Shown here: positions 34,140 to 44,567 of the stretch, in pieces
How positions within the stretch are numbered: position 1 is the first letter of the stretch
How the letters are laid out: the number at the start of each line of letters is the position of its first letter
Assembly (NCBI GenBank): GCA_033439765.1
Contig: JAULSN010000011.1
Span: 1,116,001 to 1,180,000, forward strand
From: Lasiosphaeria ovina
Taxonomy: Eukaryota; Ascomycota; Sordariomycetes; Sordariales; Lasiosphaeriaceae
Length of the DNA stretch: 64,000 nt
Reading direction: 5' to 3'
The notes under the pieces: generated by a model
What the model was told of the DNA's origin: nothing
What the model saw: only the letters and a program-made list of their open reading frames with translations
The model's database searches: none
Translations under genes and position numbers: made by a program

Positions 34140-34436
34140 GTGGGAGGGGTAGATCGGGCCAGCAAGGCGATGAAGGCATGCCGTGATCTCTACCAGGCCG
34201 AATACGCCGGCATCCCTCTCCCGGTGCGGGTTCATACGCCCCACGAAGGTCGAGGGAGTCATCTTATTACTCACGACTACCACGATGACCCTGATGACCC
34301 GAACCAGAAGGATGAACTAACTGTATACCTTCACGAGAGCGTCAGGCCTATGGATAACATACCAGCTTGGTGGAGGTAAAGAAAGGATCGTTGGCCCCGG
34401 TGTCTAAGATGGCTTTTGACTTGTTGTCAATACGTC
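34140..34436 (+). pseudogene. hAT-family DNA transposase fragment
   Basis: The frame from 34140 encodes SKAMKACRDLYQAEY, then DELTVYLHESVRPMDN and IPAWWR before a stop. The D-E-L..YL and WW pattern is the C-terminal dimerisation region of hAT transposases. After a short gap and frame change at about 34400-34435 comes VSKMAFDLLSI, matching the usual LSKMALDLLSIP motif that follows in that family. The catalytic N-terminal part, zinc finger and ends are missing. A likely relic of a Restless-like element. Confidence 0.65.
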
Positions 34437-34830
34437 TATGTCAATAGAATGCGCGGGGGCATTCAGCCAGGCAAAACTGACCATTGGGACTCAGAGACAC
34501 AGAATTGCCGAAGAGACCCTGAATAACCTCATGTGCACGAAGAATTGGGCGGGCAAAAGAGGAACCTGAAGAATAAGGGTCTTTTTCCGGTCTCAGGGTG
34601 CCATTCAGGGACCGATTTCCTTGTTTTTTTTGGTGGAGCGGCAAATTCCGTCAAATAAGTCAAATAAAACCCACCCAACCAGAGAGAACCCTCTACACAG
34701 GCAAATACACCATTTTTGACCTCAAATACAGTCAAATAAGGCTTCATATTTGGCCTGATTGAGTTGATGCCAGCGCTGCTCAAAATCAAACTCCCACTTG
34801 CCAATAGGACCACCGAAGCCTCGAATACCA
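34437..34830. other. Intergenic spacer
   Basis: About 390 bp with no supportable gene. A minus-strand open stretch (GIRGFGGPIGKWEFDFEQRW near 34770-34830) looks protein-like but is not recognised and ends quickly. Confidence 0.35.
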
Positions 34831-35639
34831 TCAGTTAGAAGAACGTGCAACGCCTTGAGACATGGCCGCGACAGCGCTATTCGTGACGGCTTGGGAGATC
34901 CGACGCGCGCAGGAGCAGTACGCGTCAGCAACAACCCTTCTATCTTGAGCTGCCGCTTTACTAATGCCGTCGGCAACGCTGTCCACGGCCGTCATCACAG
35001 CAGCAGCAACAGCTGGCGTAGATGAAGCCCGTGTTGCCAGGAGCGCCAAGCCGATGTCGGTCTTGACAGCGGCGTAGAAATGCTGGAGGATGTCTTTAGA
35101 TTTACGGGAAAGGATGGTATCGTCCACTACAGCGTCTATGACGCCGCGGAGGAAACCCGGGACGGCCATTGTGTGGTGATGGTCGTATAAGATGTCGCTC
35201 GATCTATCCCGCATAGCGGTGATAGCGCTGGCCATGTAATGTCCGCGACGGCGGTCTTCATGAGGCCGGCCACATTCGCCGCATCGGCCGCTGGTACGTT
35301 TGCTACCATGTCGGCAACATACACAATGCCGCTGGCTACAAACAGTGCCGCGGCGGAGACCTTGTCTGTGGGCAGGTTGAGCGCGGTGGTGGAGATGGCC
35401 GTGGTAATGTTGATGATAGTAGTTGTGTCGACCGTCGCATATCCGATTCTGCTGCCGGGATTAGGGCACACTGAGTCCAGCGGGCTGGTTGAGCTCTTGG
35501 TGTACGGTGGAGGAGGATCAGCAGACGTAGTATCTGCCGCGGCATTGGTCTGGGCCGGAACAGAATGGATGCTTTTCCGTCGCTGTGGCTGGAACCGATC
35601 GACCCAAGTGCGGAACCATTTCGTAGTTCTGCCGCCCAT
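34831..35639 (-). pseudogene. Unrecognised gene, probably frameshifted
   Basis: Two overlapping minus-strand frames adjoin: 35639-35235 (starting MGGRTTKWFRTWVDRF) and 35235-34831 (MASAITAMRDRSSDIL). The first is hydrophilic then Ala/Thr-rich (TIINITTAISTTALNLP, VYVADMVANVPAADAAN), the second continues with an Ala-rich helical pattern (AVAAAVMTAVDSVADGIS). The similar composition suggests one protein of about 270 residues broken by a single-base shift near 35237; a very short intron is the alternative. No family is recognised. Confidence 0.35.
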
Positions 35640-36411
35640 ATTCAATTGCGCAGGTAAAGCAATACAGAACAATAGGCCTAAGAAGGAAAGGACACTATGG
35701 AGTTTGTGGAGGGAGGTGGATTGGCGGACTTGTGCAACAGAAACAGACAGTTTTGACGGATGATTTCAGGATATACCGGCTTCATGTCACCAGGCTCTTT
35801 CGATCAGGTGGAAGCAATTTCGTGGATTTTGTGGTGCTGCGCGAAAGCTTTCTAAACTGTGCGCGAAAAAGAGAGCCCCTGAGTTCTATGCTCCGGTCAA
35901 GTGGGGGTGGATAATACCACCTGACCCCTAGCCGCGGCCCAGGTAAAATCTCAGTCCCCCCTGGTAGATTATTTCACTTTACTCTTGCAGATTGAGTTTG
36001 AAGATGATGGTTTGATTAGAGATTAACTGCCTGTGTTAGGAAGATATGTAGGTAGCCAACGCCACGCCCGACGTTGGTGGGTTTATGAGGATAAAGCATG
36101 GAATTATACCGGATTACACACCTTAACCTTGCAAATAAGGTTCACAGAAAAACAAAAAGAGAAACCATAAGTAGCATTAGGTAGGTAATCAGCAATCAGC
36201 AAGGTTTCAATAAGCCTAGCCCGCAGGCTCCATTTATTTATACGGAGATAACTAAGGTAAGGTACCTACCTACATAGGTAAGGGAACTATGACTGCGTAT
36301 CTCTTAAACGCAAATGGTAAGCGTTATCTCAAGGCGGGGTTGCAGGTCCCAGTTTGCCGCGGAATACCCCTTGCACTCTAATGTAAACTTCTTGAGCGCT
36401 GCCGAGTAACG
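35640..36411. other. Intergenic spacer
   Basis: About 770 bp, AT-rich from 35950, with TAGGTA/GGTACCTACC-like simple words near 36250-36285. No gene seen. Confidence 0.5.
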
Positions 36412-36639
36412 TTATGTCTCCAAAGTAATATCAATTTCATCCATGTACTGTAGCAGTTCTTGCATTCTCAATACCTTGGGCGGGCGGCCTTTGAGTATAT
36501 TTAAAATGTATTGCAGTCTTTTGTGTTCCTCAACCTGTCTGTGATATTCTTCTTTGCTGGCTTCTTCGTCGATTCCTGTCAACTTTTCGGGCCTGAGGAA
36601 ACTTACCGCTTCGGCCATGAGCATCTGAAAGGAACAATA

Positions 36640-38340
36640 TCCGTTAGTACATATACGACCAAATGGAAGGACCACGCGGAACAGCATAACGTCTGGTATC
36701 CTAGACGGGTTTTGTTGGAATCAGCATCAGAGTTGGTGTACGAGTACGAGCTGCAAAATCCAGTCGAAGACAAAGAGATCAGACGAAAAGATACCAAAGA
36801 AGCCCCACCAAAGCCTGGCAACCGTAAAACAAACATCGAAGTCGTATTAGCCCGCCGACGCCGACCAGTCCCCCTACTACCGCCAGCGACCGCAAATTTT
36901 TTCGTCAAATCCATCAGCGAATACGAGCAGCACCTCATTGCCAGTACTACACAAAAGACCTCGAACAAAGATACCAACTAGCCAATAGTTCATCGAGTCG
37001 CGGACAAAGTCGTTATAGCAAAGGACGACAACGTAAAGCGTCAGCTGAAGAGCGATACGGACAAGCTACAGGACGTAACCGAGCTGGTCAATTTGTACGC
37101 CAAAGCGTTATAGATAGAGGTAGAGAAGAACGCGGTCGTCAAAGCCGCCGCCCACCACGACCCGAAAATAGCACAGACTTGGAACCACGCCGCTTGGCGC
37201 GACTCGAAGCGCGTACTGGATGCTATCGCGAAGATTGTGAAGGGCTATAACTTATTCGACGAGGCCCAACAAGCGGGCTAGCATATTACCTGGCTAAGAA
37301 TGGACCAAGTTATGGCTATGTTCGTTATATGTAAGGGCAAACCAAAGGTGTCGTACTAAGACGCGATTGACCAAGCCAAGCTTGGCGTAATGTTTGACGG
37401 CGAGAACCGTCGAGTATACGACGCTTAGTAGAACGGAAAGTGGTAGTTGGAAGACCCGAAGGCGATCGTCAAAGCGGTACTACAATCGATGGATGTATTA
37501 TTCTACGACGCCGTATTCTAAACCACTAAGCCGAGACCTAAAGTAAGAATCGCCGAATAAAACCTCGTAGTAAAGACGGATAAGATTGATATACTAATTA
37601 CCCCGCCTAAGCCGTACGCGAACCTATCGCTATTATTCGCCAAAAAACAAACCTCGCCATTATTCACTAAAAATAGACCTCATTACTAAACGACCCGAAT
37701 ATCACCCCTATAAAGAAGGAGTCACAAAACCCATTCCGCCTTAAACGAACTAGGAAGGTTACGTTTAACGACGGCTTGGAGCCGGCAACAAAGAAGCCCC
37801 GTACTAATAACGACCATAATAAGATTAACCTATTAGAGATAGAGGTCAAATAATTAAGAAGCCGTATGGTTAATATGGAAAGTACGATCTTGAAGTAGGG
37901 CGAAGCAATCGCAAAAATGGCGGCGCGGTACGATAAGGTTATACGAAGAGGAAACGATATAGCGGCAAGCTTGACCAATATTACCCTACTCAAATATTGT
38001 AATACCGCCGACGCGGCCCAGTTGGTCACCGAGATAGTAGCAGCTATCGAACGAGGGAAGAACGAAGATATCGACTACGACGGAGAGTACGAGGCAAATC
38101 TTGAGATATACGAATGGCAGATACCCATAGAGGAGACTGGGGGAAAGATCCTATACTCCTTGAAAGGAACAAAGGGAGCGGACGACGCAGTTGTTCGTGG
38201 AAATAGACTATATATAGTTCTAAGTAAAGGACTATTAGAGGGACGAGAGATCTACGTCGGGGATATGAACGAGTTGCCGGACGAGAATGCCAGAATGTTA
38301 GGCCTTGTCCGAATTGATGGATAATGGACTAGAAGAGACT
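36640..38340 (+). mobile_element. Decayed LTR-like element with one long RIP-damaged ORF
   Basis: Plus-strand frame 36640 to about 37690 continues, after one frame change, from 37690 to 38324 (stop after VRIDG). The conceptual protein is about 560 residues and contains RRVLLESASELVYEYE, TWNHAAWRDSKRVLDAIAK, a basic stretch RLKRTRKVTFNDG with KKPR, and a coiled-coil-like part. About 12 in-frame stops occur, all TAG or TAA. Many stops sit where Gln fits the context. No protease, integrase or reverse transcriptase motif was recognised. It may be a gag-like or non-autonomous element; the 5' LTR was not found, so the left end is probably truncated. Located in the intron of copy B, opposite strand. 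Confidence 0.45.
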
Positions 38341-38370
38341 AGGAAATAGCCATCGGGACGATGGCATTTA

Positions 38371-38500
38371 CGGGGGGGGCATTGTTGGAGTGAATGCATG
38401 TACGATAGCTTAGATTGGTAGGATCCTTCCGTGGATCCACATGATCATGTGGGTCATAGATCCATGGTGTCAAACCATAGATCTTAGATCCACGTTAGTT
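38371..38500 (+). repeat. Polypurine tract and putative 3' LTR start
   Basis: C(G)8C at 38371-38380 is immediately followed by a TGTTGGAGTG start at 38383, the typical arrangement of a polypurine tract and LTR. The following 120 bp hold palindromes (CCACATGATCATGTGG at about 38436-38451, several TGGATCCA/AGATCCA words). The 3' border of the LTR is not clear and no second copy is in the window. Confidence 0.35.
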
Positions 38501-39025
38501 AGCAAAAAGCATGCTTCATATAACACTCGTTCAGTACCATAACATTCAAGTTCTCTGGTCGGAAGAATCCACCAGGGTGGTTCTGAGGGCTGCTTTACCT
38601 CCCCTGTAGCGCATTTTGTTATTGTCGAAGCTTTGGTGGCATAGCACCTTCTATGATTGGGACGATAAACCTCTTCGACGAAACAAGAAATGTATACCGG
38701 TACCGAGGAATAGTTTGAGAGCTTCCAATGTTTCAGCTTCTCTTCTCTTTCGTTCTTATCCTTCCTTTCTTTTTCTTTCACCCACTCGTCCCATTTCCTT
38801 GCTTCCTCTACTATTTCGTTCTTGGTCTTTTCTCGATGATCTGAAGGAATCATCTGACTTGCGTGCTCGGCGCCTGTTATTGCTATGGATCCTGTGCTGC
38901 CACTAGCAGCCTGACTGGTCATTGACGACGCAAGAGAGCTTGGCTTGGAGGAAACTTTCTGTGTTGATACTGATAGGGGGGAAGGCGCTAGATGGGTTGG
39001 CTAATTTATCTTGCTTGTCCGCCAT

Positions 39026-39313
39026 CTTGCTTAAAGAGTTGAATGTAGGTGAATAAGTGAATGGGCTGGTATCCTGGAATTTATATTCAATAACCCCACT
39101 AGATATTGTAGAGTGTAATTAAGGAGAGGATGGAAGAGATAGAGAAAGGTTTAGTTGGTTGTCGGAACTAATTAAGAAGGAAATACATCAGAAGGTAAAA
39201 GAGAAGAGACAGCCTCTCTACGCCACCTCCGGCTCGCAAGCTCGCCTACGGTAGCTCCGTTCAGCTGAACAATACTGTGCTGTATAGTCTTCTACAGCTA
39301 CTGTATCGCAGAA
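39026..39313. promoter_or_regulatory. Upstream region of copy B
   Basis: Contains GGTATCCTG and GAGTGTAAT blocks shared with the upstream regions of copies A and C. The far end borders the BCS1-like pseudogene. Confidence 0.4.
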
Positions 39314-39758
39314 ATGGAAGCCAAGACATCCGTCTTCGATCACAAGGGCAATAAGTGGGCTAGAGGCAAAAGTGACTAAAGACGTGCGACCAATCTCGAC
39401 CATCATCCTGGATAAGTAGATCAAGGAGAGGCTCCTACAGGGCGTTCGCGGCTTCCGTGACTCAGCTGCTGGTCACCGACAAGCCTACCTGTTTCATGGG
39501 CCTCCGGGAACGGAGTTCCGGTTCGCAGACAAGAGAATGATCACTCGGCTCTTCTCTCTCGCCTTTGAAGACAACGAAGCGGTCGAGCGGCTAGCACAGC
39601 AATTTGCGGCGAAGATCCCGGAGCTGAAATTCAGCCTTGCTGAAGTCTTGTCTTTCTTAATGGAGCACAGACTATCTCCCCAGGAGGCCGTTGATAACAC
39701 GGGGGCATGGATGGCGAGAGTCAGGAACTAAAGGGAGATCATGAAGGGCGGAGCTTGA
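39314..39758 (+). pseudogene. BCS1-like AAA ATPase, internally deleted
   Basis: Reading starts at VFDHKGNKWARG, shifts frame, and continues DVRPISTIILDK, stop, IKERLLQGVRGFRD and AYLFHGPPGT. Directly after this Walker A start the sequence jumps to FADKRMITRLFSLAFEDNEA and PELKFSLAEVLSFLMEHRLS, then GAWMARVRN, stop, REIMKGGA. These are the N-terminal border, P-loop and C-terminal helical region of fungal BCS1-type AAA proteins. The rest of the AAA core (Walker B, sensor, arginine finger; about 130 residues or more) is missing. Both stops fit a Gln codon turned to TAG or TAA. Such AAA proteins sit at mitochondrial membranes; this copy is non-functional. Confidence 0.75.
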
Positions 39759-39937
39759 GCACCATCATTTGCGCTTGGTCACCATGTCAACCACATGTAC
39801 CCTGGGCTGTGCCATTCAGACCTGGGGTAGGTAGGACTGGCGGTTTTCGCGTAGATGCGTGGGGGAACGATCCAGTCTCTGTTCAGAACGACTGTGAAAT
39901 AACTGATCTGCTAATCGAGTACATCCAATGCTTCATT

Positions 39938-42243
39938 TCACTGACGATCAATATCCCCCCATTCCTGATCCTCGGCGTTATTAGTGGTTATCGATGCTTT
40001 CTCAGACCTGCTTGGTGTCATTGTGGGCATTTGCTCTGAGTTTTCCGATGCCACCTGATCCTGTTTGGAGGGGATGACGATGTTTCTGCGCTTGTACAGG
40101 CTCTTCAGGCCCTGGAGTCCCGTCTCCAGGATCCCGCGTTTCTCTTTGAGGCGTTCTCTCTCGAGGGAAGATTCTCGCGTCTCTCCCGCGAGGCGTGATA
40201 TGTCTTGTTCACTCATCTCCACAATATTGCTGGGTCTGAAAAGTGTCGAGAGCTTGCTGATGAGGCGGTCTTCAATCGCAATGATGCTCACGTCATCGAT
40301 GAACCTACTCACCGCAACCTGGAAGCGGAATGAACCTGTCAGTAAGTGACCACATAAATAGCCTTCGGCTGAGAGATATGTCTTGCCTTGTAGTAAGCCT
40401 CCATGTAGTCCACCGCCAACGCGCTTCCGAACCGGTCCATGTCGTGCTCGAGTCCCTCCTCGACTAAATCCATGAGATGGATCGGATTCAGGCTGATCTT
40501 GCTATCCGGTTGGTCGAAACGATGCAATCCAAACATTTTGTGGACCAGCTTCTTCATGTCACGTTTGCGCCGAGCCTGCTGGGTTCGCTGAATGTTCTCG
40601 GTGAGTTGGGGATTATACGTGATGGGATGCTGCATAGCCGATGTAAGCAGCGCCTCGACTTGAGCATCCAACTCGACCTTCAGCCCCTCGATCCCCAGGC
40701 AAACAAGTTTGAGAACCTCTTCGGCAACGTCGCTCGCGGTGATATGCTCGATTATCAATTGAGTCGTCCGGTGCGTAGCTTCCAGTATATTCTCGGCGAG
40801 GTGCCTCGCAATCCTCCCCCAAGGCTCGCATTGCTCGACAAAGAGGTCGCTAACAATGAGCGGATTGAAGAGGCCCGGGAGCTCCCGACCCTTGCTGAAC
40901 TTGAAGCGGCTCGCAACATCCTCAACATACGTAGATCGGGAGATGTGAGGCAAGTCTCGGACCTCGCGGCCGCCCTCGCCCTCACCGTCACTCTCCGAAT
41001 CGACAATGTACTGACTTTGGCCGTTCAGCCGCATCTCTTCCGCAAAATCGCGGAGACTGTTCTGCACTACAGCCCTCAGCCTTGTAGCGAACTTGTCGAT
41101 CCTCTTCCGGTTGCCGAAGAAAGGGTCGGTGTATATGCCCTCGACCGCTTGCGTCATCAAGGACGTGTACTGCTCACTCACCCGCAGCAGGTAGCTCAAC
41201 TGCTTTTGCGAGGTTCCTCGCATCGGGCCGAGTCGATCCAATCTGCCAACGCAGTCGTGAATGCCATCTTCCACGTCCTGTACAAGGCTTGGGAGCTGGG
41301 CAAGGATCTGGTCCCTCAGAACCGCGCTGAGCCTGATCCTCAACGCTTCCACTCCGCAGTGCGAGGAGTCGATGGAACCCCACAGGCCCTGGGAGAAGAA
41401 CTCGCGCTCAATATCATTGCGTTCGGCCGAGGTAACGTGGCGTTCCTCAAACTTTCGGTTTTTAAGGACGTGCCAGCCGAGACGAAGCTCTGCCTCAAGG
41501 TTCTGAGCCAGACGAACGAAGGAACTCTCTGAGTCAGAGCCAACGTCCAAGGTGTCTGGCTTTGTGATGAGACCCATGGTGCGTAGCCCTTCTGGATCGG
41601 CGCGTTTGGCCATCAAACTGACTTCCTGCAGGACATACTCGTACTTGGCCGACACTACGGTGAGGATAATGCTCCGTGGGCGCGCCATGTACCTCTCCAC
41701 CATGCCGCGGACAATCTCGGCGTCGGCGTCAGACTGCTCCTTGTTCCCGCTCCTGAAGAGTCCTGGGAGGTCCACCATGGTGAGGTGTGGCTGTTCCGGC
41801 CCGGTGAGCTCGATGCGGAGAATATCTTGGTAGAACTCCCCTTTGCCGATCGGGTCAGCCATGGCGCGCTTCGCCTCCTCCGTCACGGCGCCCAGGCCCT
41901 CCTTGTCGATGCTCGCTTTTGGCTGCCAGCTTTCGAGGCGTGCTTTGTCCTCTCCATACCGGTTCTCGCCTGGAGTGATGGACACCTTGATGTTCACCTC
42001 GCGGCCCCGGCGAAGGACCAGCTCGGTGGCGAAACGGGTGCAGAGACCGTCCTTGGTAGGGAACGGCATGCCGGAGATGGCCTCGAGGACGGAGCTCTTC
42101 CCCGCAGACTGATCTCCGCAGACGATGATTTCGGGTAGCGCGACATAGTGGCTGACTCCCTGCGAGCGGAGGCTGTCGATGATATCGAGGAGGTCCCGGT
42201 GGTCTCCCACAGCGATGTTTGTGTCCGCCATGGTTGTATCCAT
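39938..42243 (-). CDS. Dynamin-like GTPase (fungal Mx-type)
   Basis: Exons 42243-40387 and 40318-39938 give 745 residues when started at MDTTMADTNIAVGDHRDLLD; an in-frame upstream ATG at 42372 would add 43 residues and is less likely. The intron 40386-40319 has a GC donor (AAG|GCAAGA) and CCAG acceptor; the join gives YYKVAVSRFIDDVSI, the start of the GTPase effector domain. GTPase motifs: G1 GDQSAGKSS (43-51), G3 DLPG, G4 TKPD. A stalk-like middle region and C-terminal GED follow. No PH domain, transmembrane segment or proline-rich tail, so it resembles the Mx-like dynamins expanded in filamentous fungi rather than Vps1 or Dnm1. Role unknown; membrane or pathogen-response functions are plausible. 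It is intact although neighbours are broken. Confidence 0.95.
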
Positions 42244-42770
42244 TGCCGCTATGGGGTGATGACTTGAAGACAAGAAGCAGTTTGCAGGGCGACTGGCACC
42301 GGTGCGGCTTTTAATAATTTTCAGAACGGAGAGAGATCGAGCCCCAGATTCCCAGTCTCGCTTGGGAGGCACCCCCCGTGTTGATGTGGGAGGCCGCCCG
42401 CATTGCTGGGCACTAAGTTATTGCAGCGTCTGTGCGCCTCTGACGCCCCTAAGCTGCATGACGGAGGTCTAGATCAGCCAGTTGGCAGCCTGGGCGAAGA
42501 GCTTGGGCAATACTGCTGGCCATCAGTTGGCTGTTGGTGCGTCGACTCCAGTTCTCGACAGGCTATTCGCGGAAAATCCGCTCGCAGTGTTGTCGTGGTT
42601 TTCAGAGTTTTGAGAGAGAGAGGAGCGTGCTTAGTGTACTCGTGACATTGTATTGCATTCTACATACTGCAACCTGGCTCGTCATAGCTCTGCACTGCGT
42701 TTCACTCCAAATCCTCTGACAGGCTGCCGTCTTTGAGGTTGAACTGTCCTTTAGCCGGCTGTGGTCATCC
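42244..42770. other. Intergenic spacer
   Basis: 527 bp between two same-strand genes: dynamin promoter side and deaminase 3' side. No further feature seen. Confidence 0.5.
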
Positions 42771-44202
42771 CTACCCTGTCGGTTCGGTTGCCGTTATCGT
42801 TAAGGAGGGACCAGCAGTTGAATCTTGATTCTTAGGCCGCCGGGGAGCAGTCAGCGCGGTCTTGAGTTCCCGCTTCGTCAATTGCTCAATGCTTTTGTTG
42901 AGTTTCACAAATGGTGTGCTTTTGAATCGTCCAGGAATTGGGTAGTACGGTGGTGGCATCCACGACGGGTAGATCTTCTGGTGACAAGCCGCAACCTGAA
43001 GTCCGAGTGGATGCCGGAGCAGATACTTGTGGCAGAGAAAGCAAGCCTTCTTGCTCGTCCCGATGAACGACATTCGGGGAGCCAAGCAGGGATTCTCTTC
43101 GTAAAACACGACGAGTTGCATTTCGGCGTGGAGTGTCAGTTTCAAGCGGCATGTCTTACGCAGCTTCGCTTCAACATCCTGCGTGCCCAAGTGCGTTTCT
43201 AGCTGCGCCATTGTATTCCCTGAATCTTCCCTGGTAAGGCTCTTGACAGCAGCTAAAAGGTGAGCCTTCCCGTTGGAGAGAGAGAATGAACGCGAATTAG
43301 GAGCCTTGACCTCTCGGATGTGAATACCCGCCAAGATATCAGGCTGCTTCGCTGCAAGCTTTATCATGGACTTGATGGCGGAGTGATAGCGAGCGATCTT
43401 GTGCAGGCTGTCCAACCAGGCCGGCTTTTGCGGTCCAAGCATACTCCGCAACTGCTCAGAATAGAGCCATCTGGCTTGTGACGCCCAGTCGATGAGCATG
43501 GCCATAGTCGCGGGACTCCCGGCCTGGAGAGATGCGGCCGTGAAAGGGCAACTCTCCAGCCAAAATATCAGCTCGAGTTTTGCCCTTGTCTCTGGCTTCA
43601 CCGGACCGGATAGAAGCTTAGAGTGCGCCTCTCGTAGAAAGACTTGCATCCGCTTTTCAACCTTCTCAGCCATTGACAAAATCCGACCCCTATCCAATTC
43701 GACAACCAGGCAGAGGATCTCCGGTTCAGCTTGTGTCAACGACTTTTCTGCATCGCAGCTGCGTCAGCAACTTTCAGAGGATTCCGATAAAGTACGTACC
43801 CTTTCGGGCAACTGCTTGCAGTACTTGCAACACCTTTTCAAGGCTGTTCAGATCCCTTGGCGTCAAGCCGCGGTTGCGGGCCAAGCGCAGGATGGCTCCG
43901 GCTGGGTCATGTTGTTCCAAGCAGACAGCCGAGGCTGTTTCCGCGCCCGAGCTCGATGTCGAACAGATGAGGGCGAATGACTCGAGGAACTTTTGCTTCA
44001 GCTTCTGCCCGCCCGAAATGTCGCCATCGGGGTCCTCATCGAGTGAGGTTCTTGTCGGTTCCCCTCGAACGGGGTCGATCAAGTATAGCAAGGCTGACTG
44101 CACCACGAAGCGTTTAAGGTCCGCTTCGCCGATATGAGTCAGTGCTGCCTTCTTTTCGGGTGTGGTCATCTTGAGATCTAGGGGGGTCGATTTTGCGGAC
44201 AT
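42771..44202 (-). CDS. OTT_1508-like deaminase family protein
   Basis: Exons 44202-43800 and 43747-42771 join in phase 1 (GTACGT donor, GATGCAG acceptor, GCTGAC branch site) to 459 residues. The start was placed at MSAKSTPLDLKMTTPEKKAA; MTTPEKK (44169) is an alternative. The C-terminal half has a cytidine-deaminase-like zinc site: LHAEMQLVVFYEEN (His341, Ala342, Glu343) and ACFLCHKYL (Cys370, Cys373), preceded by a long helical region. This arrangement matches the OTT_1508-like deaminases (PF14441), a family shared by some bacteria and many fungi; substrate unproven. It is directly downstream-adjacent to the dynamin gene on the same strand. All zinc ligands are present, so it could be active. 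A fungal conflict or RNA-editing role is speculation. Confidence 0.8.
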
Positions 44203-44567
44203 GTGCGGTCCAGTGTGACCGAGAGAATTCCTGTCGCAGGATGAGCGCTGGAGGGGGGAAACGATTAGCTCTTGATTCTGTATTGCGTCGGGTGGCCGCA
44301 CACATCTGATTGGGCCACGTTATGCAAAAGGCGGACGCTTCCAAGGTTCTGCCACGTATCGCATGCACCAGGCAACCAACGGTGCACTACCAGGCTCCAA
44401 CAGCGCCCCGAGTATCTCCCCGCACCTGCCCACCCTCTCTGTGACACTGCCTCACGACGTATTTGAGAGCCTGGTCCTCCCGGCTGGTCCTTCATTCTCA
44501 ATTCTCATCCGTAGTCATCCTCCTTCAAGAAACTTGCGAGAACGTCCAACTGACACCGCGTTTGTCC
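44203..44567. promoter_or_regulatory. Divergent promoter region of the deaminase and zinc-finger genes
   Basis: 365 bp between opposite start codons. No motif identified. Confidence 0.45.

Larger units (their letters stand above)
36412..39025 (-). pseudogene. Dispersed small-protein family, copy B, split by an insertion
   Basis: Exon 1 runs 39025-38599: MADKQDKLANPSSA, then a single-base shift in a six-base homopolymer (38976-38981), then SKPSSLASSMTSQAASGSTG, MIPSDHREKTKNEI, a charged helix and NYSSVPVYISCFVEE ending in CATGE with a GTAAAG donor at 38598. Exon 2 is 36624-36412 (MLMAEAVSFLRPEKLTGI to EIDITLET) after a CTAAC...TTTCAG acceptor. In copy C the two exons are only about 80 bp apart, so the roughly 1.8 kb between them here (about 36640-38500) is an insertion in the intron. 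Copy B is therefore damaged by the frameshift and probably by the insertion. Upstream sequence (39026-39180) resembles that of copies A and C. Confidence 0.7.

Noticed and set aside
40477..41532. 351-codon plus-strand ORF opposite the dynamin gene
   Set aside because: Antisense shadow of the dynamin exon.
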